Assembly (NCBI GenBank): GCA_913009835.1
Contig: CAJVXH010000019.1
Coordinates: 1-32,723 of the forward strand
Direction: 5' to 3'
Source: an uncultured bacterium
Lineage (GTDB): Bacteria > Electryoneota > Electryoneia > Electryoneales > Electryoneaceae
DNA: 32,723 bases
Positions 17,011-22,868 of this stretch are shown piece by piece. The translations under genes were made by a program, and so were the position numbers. Under the pieces are notes generated by a model that worked only from the letters and a program-made list of their open reading frames with translations, was not told where the DNA came from and searched no databases. Position 1 is the stretch's first letter. Each line of letters starts with the position of its first letter.

Positions 17011-17271
17011 ATGGACATACGGCGTGGTCTTCTGGGACTGTTACTCGCTTTGGGTTTGTATCTGCTGATAAAGGGTTCGCTGGACGTTTTCAGCTTCGGC
17101 AGAAATACGATCAACACAGACCCGATTTTAGTTCGTGTGTCTGGAGTGTTGCTGTTGGCGGCATTCGGAACAGCTTGGTTCGGTGATCTTGGCTTGGTCC
17201 TATTTGTTACGTTATTGCTGTTTGCGGTATCCAGCTTGGTTGTGGCGATAATTCGCGGTGTTACAAGGTAG
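17011..17271 (+). CDS. Small three-helix membrane protein
   Basis: Protein of 86 residues: basic start MDIRR and three hydrophobic segments (about 7-20, 41-56, 60-80) joined by short loops. AGGAGAGGAG lies directly before the ATG, 22 bases after the PorV-like gene. No family recognised. It resembles the next small protein in layout (helix, FG.(N)T.F/ITPR/TD turn, helix pair: LVRVSGVLLL versus YVRLAGLTFI), so the two could be distant paralogues. Its position between two PorV-like genes suggests an inner-membrane accessory role, which is inference. Confidence 0.75.
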   Translation: MDIRRGLLGLLLALGLYLLIKGSLDVFSFGRNTINTDPILVRVSGVLLLAAFGTAWFGDLGLVLFVTLLLFAVSSLVVAIIRGVTR

Positions 17272-17315
17272 AGCGAGTGCATGTGAACTGTCTCGTCTTG
17301 CCTGGGAGGGGGCGA

Positions 17316-17609
17316 ATGCTGGAAGGCTACATCGCTTGGATACTCCTGATACCGGGCTTGTACTTTCTGGCTTTCGGGAAGATATTCACTCCTCGCGGTT
17401 TATTTGAAATACCGTCTGATCCATTTTATGTGAGACTGGCAGGTTTGACCTTTATACTGACAGGATTTGCGGTTCACCTTGATCTGATGTTTGGTCTGAT
17501 CGGTGTTATTATAGCTATCGTGCTGTTGATCGTATCAGTAGTGGTTGCGTTACGCGATACAGCTCAGCGTCCCCCGGATTCGGGGATAACATGGAAGATT
17601 TCTCCATGA
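17316..17609 (+). CDS. Small membrane protein, paired with its neighbour
   Basis: Protein of 97 residues (MLEGYIAWILLIPGLYFLAFG..) with three hydrophobic segments and a short polar tail. The start at 17316 is preferred because GGGAGGGGG precedes it by a few bases; an upstream GTG at 17277 would put this site inside the gene. The segment FGKIFTPRGLFEIPSDPFYVRLAGLTFILTG parallels FGRNTINTDPILVRVSGVLLL of the preceding protein. The TGA overlaps the next ATG (ATGA at 17606-17609), so it is coupled to the second PorV-like gene. Confidence 0.75.
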   Translation: MLEGYIAWILLIPGLYFLAFGKIFTPRGLFEIPSDPFYVRLAGLTFILTGFAVHLDLMFGLIGVIIAIVLLIVSVVVALRDTAQRPPDSGITWKISP

Positions 17610-18499
17610 AATATTTTGCTGCAGCAGTCATAGTTCTGGTATTGATAGCGTCAATGTCTTATGCCACGCCTGGCTCGACCTGGCTTGAGCTGGGTCCGGG
17701 CGCTCGTTCGGCAGGATTGGCTGAAGCGATGACGGCGTCTGCCTCTGGTGCGACGGCGAATTATTGGAATCCGGCCGGTGTTGGTCTATATGGCAACAGC
17801 ATGGAGGCGATGTACGCCGACTCCTGGGTTGAGGGCACCTCGATTCAATACGTGGCGGGTGCGTTCGATCTCGGGCGTTTCGGCTTTGGTGCCAGCGCGC
17901 ATTATGTGGGCGTGGGCGACCTGGATCTGCGTGACCGTCCGAGCGCATCCCCGATAGGTACCTTCGATGCCAGGAACACTTCGCTGGGGTTGAGCCTGGC
18001 GTCTGATCTGGCTTGGGGAATCCGGGCTGGTGTAGGTGCGCACTATCTGGACGAACAGATTTACGTTTACGAAGCCCAGGGCTGGACGATAGATCTGGGA
18101 TTGTTGCGTTCTGGATTATGGCAGGACCGGATAGATGTCGGAGTCGTCGCGCGCCATTTAGGTGATATGGGAACGTTGCGACGTGTCAGCGAGGATCTCC
18201 CGGCGACGGTGGCGGCAGGAGTGCGGTATCGTCCGGGGATATACGGTGAATTCCGTCCGGCGTTGCTGGTGGATGTCAGCAAGGTCAGGGGTTATGATCC
18301 CACGGTTAAGGTAGCGGCCGAAATCAACGTGATGGGGTATCTGGCATTACGTGCAGGTTACACTACCGGCTATGAGGCTCGCGGATTGTCGGCTGGATTT
18401 GGTGTGATGTTCAAGGGCATCCGTTTCGATTTTGCGTATGTGCCGCAGTTATCTGATCTCGGCACTGAAACGCGTTACAGTGTCGGCGGGGAGTGGTAG
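17606..18499 (+). CDS. PorV/PorQ family outer-membrane protein
   Basis: Protein of 297 residues with signal peptide MKYFAAAVIVLVLIASMSYA and the PorV/UPF0164 start motif (STWLELGPGARSAGLAEAMTA...ATANYWNPAGVG). The rest is an alternating beta-barrel pattern with repeated GAGxHY/RxGY strands, ending in FDFAYVPQ..YSVGGEW with a terminal aromatic residue. Size is normal for the family, unlike the larger relative at 15222. The start at 17606 is set by the ATGA overlap and by GGAAG eight bases upstream. In type IX systems PorV escorts cargo at the outer membrane; whether this paralogue does so is not shown. Confidence 0.88.
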   Translation: MKYFAAAVIVLVLIASMSYATPGSTWLELGPGARSAGLAEAMTASASGATANYWNPAGVGLYGNSMEAMYADSWVEGTSIQYVAGAFDLGRFGFGASAHYVGVGDLDLRDRPSASPIGTFDARNTSLGLSLASDLAWGIRAGVGAHYLDEQIYVYEAQGWTIDLGLLRSGLWQDRIDVGVVARHLGDMGTLRRVSEDLPATVAAGVRYRPGIYGEFRPALLVDVSKVRGYDPTVKVAAEINVMGYLALRAGYTTGYEARGLSAGFGVMFKGIRFDFAYVPQLSDLGTETRYSVGGEW

Positions 18500-18518
18500 G
18501 GGACATGTTCAATGGTGC

Positions 18519-18541
18519 CCCTGCGGGCTGTGCCAGCAGGG
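18519..18541. repeat. Short hairpin after the PorV-like gene
   Basis: CCCTGC (18519-18524) and GCAGGG (18536-18541) form a 6-bp stem with an 11-base loop, 20 bases after the stop. No T-run follows, so terminator function is doubtful. The neighbouring ACATGTTC..GCCCCTG recalls the ends of the palindrome-ended element. Confidence 0.4.
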
Positions 18542-18569
18542 ATGATTTGATTATGTCAGCTGCCTTCAT

Positions 18570-18657
18570 AATTAGGGACAGACCCCTATTTATTGTGATA
18601 GATAGTGCGATTAATAGGGGTCTGTCCCTAATTATTAATAGGGGTCTGTCCCTAATT
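18570..18657. repeat. Three-copy 21-base repeat, two direct and one inverted
   Basis: AATAGGGGTCTGTCCCTAA plus two further T's occurs exactly at 18613-18633 and 18637-18657, and as its perfect reverse complement at 18570-18590. The inverted pair could form a 21-bp hairpin with a 22-base loop. It lies between the convergent PorV-like and HIT genes and may act as a two-way terminator. The GGGGTCTGTCCCTAATT sequence is familiar to me as a REP-like sequence in many genomes. No transposase is nearby. Confidence 0.85.
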
Positions 18658-18729
18658 ACTCAGACGCAAAAGACCGACGATAAACGCCGGTCCATGAACA
18701 TCAGTCAACGTCTCACCAACCTTTTCGCA

Positions 18730-19083
18730 TCAACCCGGCGGCCAGGTCATCTTGCGTCCCGCGAAAAAATGCATGTGCAGGTGGAAGATCTCCTGTCCAG
18801 CGTCGGCATTGGTGTTAATGACGAGACGATACCCCTTCTCAGCCACGCCAATTTCTGCGGCGATGTCGCGCGCAGCTAATACCATCTCGCCAATTATCTG
18901 GGCGTGATCGTCCTGAAGATCATTAACCGTTTCAATCTGCAGCTTGGGCACAATCAGAATATGGTTCGGCGCCTTGGGGTTAATGTCTTCAAATGCTAAG
19001 ACGTTGTCCGTCTCATGAACGATCTTTGCCGGGATCTCTTTGCGGATAATTGCCGCAAAAATCCCATTTTCATCATACGGCAT
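18730..19083 (-). CDS. HIT family nucleotide hydrolase
   Basis: Protein of 117 residues, histidine-triad (HINT/Hit) type. It shows the family core: CxxF-like start replaced by GIFAAIIRKEIPAKIV, FEDINPKAPNHILIVPK, and the triad in QEIFHLHMHFFAGR (HLHMH). Such proteins hydrolyse AMP-linked nucleotides and purine phosphoramidates. The start at 19083 is chosen because GGGGAGAGGG lies just upstream; a longer frame begins at 19119 with no support. It follows the HU terminator and so probably has its own promoter. Confidence 0.9.
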   Translation of the reverse strand: MPYDENGIFAAIIRKEIPAKIVHETDNVLAFEDINPKAPNHILIVPKLQIETVNDLQDDHAQIIGEMVLAARDIAAEIGVAEKGYRLVINTNADAGQEIFHLHMHFFAGRKMTWPPG

Positions 19084-19127
19084 GTTGCCCTCTCCCCGAA
19101 GGGTAATGGCATTCATCAAAATGCGTG

Positions 19128-19154
19128 AAAAAACGCGACCAGAGCACGGTCGCG
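19128..19154 (-). terminator. Rho-independent terminator after HU
   Basis: On the minus strand, CGCGACC and GGTCGCG form a perfect 7-bp stem with a 7-base loop (19134-19154), followed by TTTTTT (19128-19133). It starts about 25 bases after the HU stop codon. Confidence 0.93.
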
Positions 19155-19179
19155 TAGTAGAGACAATTGCTCAAACGTA

Positions 19180-19455
19180 TCAGCCAGCGACTTTGTCCTT
19201 GAATGCCTTACCAGGACCGAATGCTGGATAGCTCTTTGCAGCAATCTTGATAGATTCACCAGTGCGTGGGTTACGACCGGTGCGGGCTTCACGCCTTTTC
19301 TTCTCAAAGCTACCAAAGCCAACAATGCTGACTTTGTCACCCTTGGCTACGGCATCAGTCACACTTGCGAGGAAAGCATCAAGGAAGCCTTCCGTCGCAC
19401 GTTTGGTCTGATCGGTATTTTTGGCGATCACATCCACCAATTCAGCCTTGTTCAT
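19180..19455 (-). CDS. HU family DNA-binding protein
   Basis: Nucleoid protein of 91 residues that matches HU along its full length: MNKAELVDVIAKNT, the dimer core GFLDAFLASVTDAVAKGDKVSIVGFGSFE, the DNA-binding arm KKRREARTGRNPRTGESIKI and the terminal helix PAFGPGKAFKDKV. GGAGGAGAAGG lies upstream of the ATG. A strong terminator follows. This is a single-gene unit by appearance. Whether it is the HU-alpha or HU-beta/IHF-like paralogue cannot be told here. Confidence 0.95.
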   Translation of the reverse strand: MNKAELVDVIAKNTDQTKRATEGFLDAFLASVTDAVAKGDKVSIVGFGSFEKKRREARTGRNPRTGESIKIAAKSYPAFGPGKAFKDKVAG

Positions 19456-19711
19456 CCTTCTCCTCCTGGCTTGCCGGATCTCTCCTCCGGTGGTAAAAAG
19501 TTCTATCCCATGTGGCCTTTGACTAGTCTTGATACGGAATCAAACCGTAGCACACCCAAGTCATGTGGAATCGTACTATCTGAATTCTCCATACCACTCA
19601 GTCTTTACTGCCCTACTGCGCAAAGCATAAGGCCCTGAACACCGTGAATGCAACTACCAAAAGGCTTTCAGCTATTTTAGCGGCTCCAGCCCTCCATTTC
19701 GCTGAATCGAC

Positions 19712-20458
19712 TTATTGGGAAAGTCGAGTGCTGAGTTCACGCTGCACAGTCTCATAGTCCTCTGGCGTATCTATTTCCATAACCGGGAGATCAGTGACAT
19801 CCGCAGTGTGGAATGGAACTCGATCATTCACCATTTGGTTGAATGCGTGCTCATAATACTCGGTGCGGCCTTCCCCCTGCGCAATGCGAATACGGAGTGT
19901 TGCGTATAGCACATTCAAATGCGAGCGTGCGATCAAATTGATTCCGACCGATTCACCATCGGCCTGAACAGGGTCGATGTGTTTGCCGATTTCGGTGACC
20001 AGATTGTCCTTGACCAGTACTTTCACTTCCTCATCATCCACGTCTGAAAAACGTGTGGCCAGCACGCTAACTTTTTCATCAGCTGCTCGACCTTTCAGAG
20101 TACGGCTGATCGCACGAGCGTCCATAACCACATCACCATTTATAAGGATCATATCCTCGTTCCGGCCGACGGTGGAATCGGTCAACCAGACGGAATATGC
20201 GGTGTTGGTGGTGGCATAACCTGGATTTGTTACCCATTTGGTCTGCAATTGGCCGTGGTTAGCCGCAACATACTCCTTCAGCTGATCTTCCATACTACCA
20301 CCGACAAATACTACTCGGTCGATCTCGTTGCTCTCCAGGGCATTGAGTATTCTGGAAATGATGGGCAGGTTCGCCACAGGGAGCAGTGACTTGTGAACAT
20401 CAGCGGTCAGGGAGCCCATTCGGGCGGAATTACCGGCAACAAGAATCACAGCAATCAT
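19712..20458 (-). CDS. NTP transferase, LicC/phosphocholine cytidylyltransferase-like
   Basis: Nucleotidyltransferase of 248 residues. The N-terminal signature ILVAGNSARMGSLT...HKSLLPVANLPIISRIL corresponds to LAAGxGxRLxPLT...PKxLLPV. The metal-binding region is MILINGDVVMDA, and the C-terminal VMEIDTPEDYETVQREL is typical of the phosphocholine/inositol-phosphate cytidylyltransferase group. It probably activates a small alcohol phosphate or sugar for the envelope; the substrate is not determined. GNSAR replaces the usual GxGxR, a mild departure. The start at 20458 removes a poorly supported 21-residue extension. It follows the thiamine pyrophosphokinase gene by about 100 bases on the same strand. 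Confidence 0.8.
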   Translation of the reverse strand: MIAVILVAGNSARMGSLTADVHKSLLPVANLPIISRILNALESNEIDRVVFVGGSMEDQLKEYVAANHGQLQTKWVTNPGYATTNTAYSVWLTDSTVGRNEDMILINGDVVMDARAISRTLKGRAADEKVSVLATRFSDVDDEEVKVLVKDNLVTEIGKHIDPVQADGESVGINLIARSHLNVLYATLRIRIAQGEGRTEYYEHAFNQMVNDRVPFHTADVTDLPVMEIDTPEDYETVQRELSTRLSQ

Positions 20459-20562
20459 CAGATTCTCACAGTTGCTTGTCGAAGATGTTACAAGAAGCGC
20501 ATGCCAACTGGCATCACGCAAGGGCTGTAGACGATTTCCATGGCTTGTTGAGGAAGGGTAAA

Positions 20563-21210
20563 TCAGCTTTCAGCGCGTGGTAGATATACCAGTACGGCAC
20601 CTTTTGTAACTCTGATTCGAGCGTTTTCGGACACAATAATATTCGAGATGGATTGCTTATTCAAACCGCCAATTTCAGCATCTTGCAGCGGCCATTGAAA
20701 TCCGTCAAGGCTAACTATAGAGGGCACTAATCCCAACACGCTGCACAGATTGTCCACCTGATCTTTCAACGGAAGCATTTCGCCCCCTGGCACCAAGTAT
20801 CCGGTTCCTGCCGGGTCGATCAAGCGGAACTTGAAACGGTCGGCCAGGCTTATCGCAGCATAGAGTGATCCGAGAGTGTGATCCAAGCGCCTCCCGGAAT
20901 GTCCGATCAGATCGATGTCAGTCACGTCTTGAATTTCCGGAAGCCGAAGCGCTTTTTCAAAATCGGTGAAATCTTGATCAGGAGTGTGGATTACTTTCAC
21001 TTCAGCTTCAAGCGCAACTTGCATCGCCAGATCAGAGACACTGTCGAAATCACCAAGCAACACGTCTGGAGTCCACCCCTGATCGAGCAGAGTGTTGATT
21101 GCGCCATCGACGGCTATGATGAGTTGATAGTCTTCCCGTTTCACCAACGGTAGCGCGGGTTCGATCTCTCCATTGAGCACAATCAGCGCTCGTTTGTTCA
21201 TTTTGCTCAT
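20563..21210 (-). CDS. Thiamine pyrophosphokinase
   Basis: Protein of 215 residues that makes thiamine diphosphate from thiamine and ATP. Family motifs: VDGAINTLLDQGWTPDVLLGDFDSVS (acidic ligand cluster), TPDQDFTDFEKAL, and GHSGRRLDHTLGSLY, followed by a beta-rich C-terminal domain that ends in KGAVLVYLP. The start at 21210 overlaps the spmB stop (ATGA at 21207-21210), so it is translationally coupled. Pairing with spmA/spmB, whose domains belong to the nucleoside-recognition/Gate family, may suggest uptake or release of a nucleoside- or vitamin-like compound. That link is inference. Confidence 0.88.
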   Translation of the reverse strand: MSKMNKRALIVLNGEIEPALPLVKREDYQLIIAVDGAINTLLDQGWTPDVLLGDFDSVSDLAMQVALEAEVKVIHTPDQDFTDFEKALRLPEIQDVTDIDLIGHSGRRLDHTLGSLYAAISLADRFKFRLIDPAGTGYLVPGGEMLPLKDQVDNLCSVLGLVPSIVSLDGFQWPLQDAEIGGLNKQSISNIIVSENARIRVTKGAVLVYLPRAES

Positions 21211-21749
21211 CCGAACACCAGTTTCACGACGATGAAGGCAGCGGTCAGGCCTGCCGCATCTGCGATCAGGCAAGCTGCTAAAGTGTGACGCGACCGTCTC
21301 ACGGCTACAGAACCGAGATACACCGCCAGCACGTAGAATGTGGTCTCTGTCGAACCCATCATCACTGACGCTAACCGTCCGATGAAGCTGTCGGGTCCAT
21401 GTGTTCCGATCAGCTCGGTCATGACGCCCAACGCACCCGATCCCGATAATGGTCGAATCAGCGCCATCGGCAATGCCTCACCCGGGAAACCGACAGCGTT
21501 GAACGCTGGTTGTAATATGCTCACAATCCAGTCCAACGCTCCAGACGCACGGAACATCCCGATTGCGACAAGGATTGCCACCAGGTAGGGGATGATGCGT
21601 ACGCCGACATCAAACCCTTCCTTCGCGCCTTCGACGAAAGTTTCATATACTTTCACCTTTCGTATTGCGCCGATTCCGACTATCCCGACAATCGCAATTG
21701 GGATCGCCCACGATCCCATCTCCGCCAAGACACTTTGTACGGAATCCAT
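21207..21749 (-). CDS. Spore maturation protein B-like (nucleoside recognition/Gate) membrane protein
   Basis: Membrane protein of 180 residues with about five hydrophobic helices. Recognisable SpmB segments are FVEGAKEGFDVGVRIIPYLVAILVAIGMFRASGALD, ALIRPLSGSGALGVM and MMGSTETTFYVLAVYLGSV. The SpmA/SpmB pair belongs to the Gate domain family and occurs widely in bacteria that do not sporulate. The start overlaps the spmA stop (TGATG), and its ribosome-binding site GAGGAGG is formed by the last codons of spmA (NEEVR). Confidence 0.9.
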   Translation of the reverse strand: MDSVQSVLAEMGSWAIPIAIVGIVGIGAIRKVKVYETFVEGAKEGFDVGVRIIPYLVAILVAIGMFRASGALDWIVSILQPAFNAVGFPGEALPMALIRPLSGSGALGVMTELIGTHGPDSFIGRLASVMMGSTETTFYVLAVYLGSVAVRRSRHTLAACLIADAAGLTAAFIVVKLVFG

Positions 21750-22630
21750 CAGCGAACCTCCTCGTTGTGGGAGGAGTTGGGTGAATCACTAAGTTTGCCC
21801 GTACTTGCTCGCAAGCGCGGCTTGTCAGAAGCTGGAATATCCGAGGTGTTACCAGACAGGCCCGTGCTTGCTCGCAAGCGCGGCTTGTCAGAAGCTGGAA
21901 TATCCGAGGTCGGATCATCCCCGACATGAATGTCGGGGGCATGACCGTGCGGATCATCCGAAGGTGTCCTGTTCTCCGGATCATCCCCGACATGAATGTT
22001 GGGGGCATGACCAAGCTGATCATCTGACAATGATGGTTCTGAGTCCGGTACCTGCGCCGGAACTGCCCGTTGGAGCAGACGTACCGCGAGAATCGCCACC
22101 GTCGTGGAGACGAGAGTTGCGACTATCACTGGGCCGATAATCTCCGCTGGTGAGTTTGAACCCGCCGATGCTCGTATAGCTATTACTGTAGCGGGAATGA
22201 TGGTCACCGACGAAGTGTTGATCGCGAGAAAAGTAGCCATCGAATTGCTGGCGCTGTCTTTCTCAACGTTCAGCTTTTGAAGATCCTGCATCGCCCGCAA
22301 GCCCAGCGCTGTTGCCGAATTCCCCAGCCCCAGCATGTTTGCCGCGATGTTCGCCAGCATCGAACCCATGGCTGGGTGATCGTCGGGTACCTCGGGGAAT
22401 ATGCGCTTCAGCAGTGGACGTAGCATTCTGGCCAGTGATTGGATCAGTCCCGCCTTCTCTGCAATCTTCATCAGGCCCAACCATAACGCCATCACCCCAA
22501 TCAAGCCAATCGCCAGTTCGACGGCAGTTTTGGCGCTGCTCATCGCGGCGTTGGTCGTCTCTTCCATGTGACCAGTAAAGGCAGCCACCACGATCGCAAC
22601 CACGATCAATCCCATCCAGACAATGTTCAT
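21749..22630 (-). CDS. Spore maturation protein A-like protein with repeat-derived tail
   Basis: Protein of 293 residues. Residues 1-193 are an ordinary SpmA-like (Gate) membrane protein: MNIVWMGLIVVAIVVAAFTG, AVELAIGLIGVMALWLGLMKIAEKAGL, MGSMLANIAANMLGLGNSATALGLRAM and FLAINTSSVTIIPATVIAIRA. Residues 194-293 are a polar tail not expected in this family. Most of it (about residues 207-278) is translated from dispersed hairpin repeats: HAP(N/D)IHVGDDP twice and SDIPASDKPRLRASTG twice. The tail has no stop and keeps the distal codons that hold the spmB ribosome-binding site. Whether the tail folds or has a use is unknown. Confidence 0.88.
   Translation of the reverse strand: MNIVWMGLIVVAIVVAAFTGHMEETTNAAMSSAKTAVELAIGLIGVMALWLGLMKIAEKAGLIQSLARMLRPLLKRIFPEVPDDHPAMGSMLANIAANMLGLGNSATALGLRAMQDLQKLNVEKDSASNSMATFLAINTSSVTIIPATVIAIRASAGSNSPAEIIGPVIVATLVSTTVAILAVRLLQRAVPAQVPDSEPSLSDDQLGHAPNIHVGDDPENRTPSDDPHGHAPDIHVGDDPTSDIPASDKPRLRASTGLSGNTSDIPASDKPRLRASTGKLSDSPNSSHNEEVR
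21797..21847 (-). repeat. 51-base repeat with family B hairpin, copy 1 (inside spmA)
   Basis: Differs from 21860-21910 at one base; the period is 63 bases, or 21 codons. It contains the family B palindrome CCGTACTTGC-TC-GCAAGCGCGG (21799-21820). Read on the minus strand as SDIPASDKPRLRASTG. Confidence 0.9.
21860..21910 (-). repeat. 51-base repeat with family B hairpin, copy 2 (inside spmA)
   Basis: Second copy, with palindrome CCGTGCTTGC-TC-GCAAGCGCGG (21862-21883). One base after its end a family A hairpin begins, the same B-then-A order as at 15363-15416. Confidence 0.9.
21912..21946 (+). repeat. Hairpin repeat, family A (inside spmA)
   Basis: GGATCATCC, stem CCCGACAT-GA-ATGTCGGG, then GGCATGACC. 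Read on the minus strand as GHAPDIHVGDDP. Confidence 0.9.
21978..22012 (+). repeat. Hairpin repeat, family A (inside spmA), second copy
   Basis: Identical to 21912-21946 except for one C-to-T change in the stem. The spacing of 66 bases is 22 codons, so the frame is kept. Read as GHAPNIHVGDDP. Confidence 0.9.
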
Positions 22631-22788
22631 CTGTCATCCCTGTATGCCATGAAACAATGTTGCAAGATACATAAGTACAGAGCTCTGACAAGGATGAACT
22701 GGGTGGTCTATCAGGGGAAGAAGGGCGACAATGATGTTTATGAGAGTGTGGGAAGAGTGTTGATGTGATAGAACAAAAGGCCATGACG

Positions 22789-22813
22789 AAGCCACGACAA
22801 ATTGCCGTGGCTT
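22789..22813 (-). terminator. Possible terminator hairpin after the 13-repeat propeller gene
   Basis: AAGCCACG (22789-22796) and CGTGGCTT (22806-22813) form an 8-bp stem. The minus-strand T-rich stretch comes late (TTTTG after about 15 bases); the plus strand has TTTT directly after the stem. The stem core AGCCACG/CGTGGCT is shared with the hairpin at 25583-25606, downstream of the paralogous gene. Confidence 0.5.
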
Positions 22814-22868
22814 TTGATGTTCTCTGATCAGTTGCTCAGAGCTCACAAGCTCATGGCTCATACCTTCC

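Noticed and set aside
18570-18657. Insertion sequence
   Set aside because: No transposase frame or remnant lies between or near the repeats; only the 21-base units are present.
18493-18879. Plus-strand frame over the 21-base repeats
   Set aside because: It is built from the repeat and the antisense of the HIT gene; no protein similarity or initiation signal.
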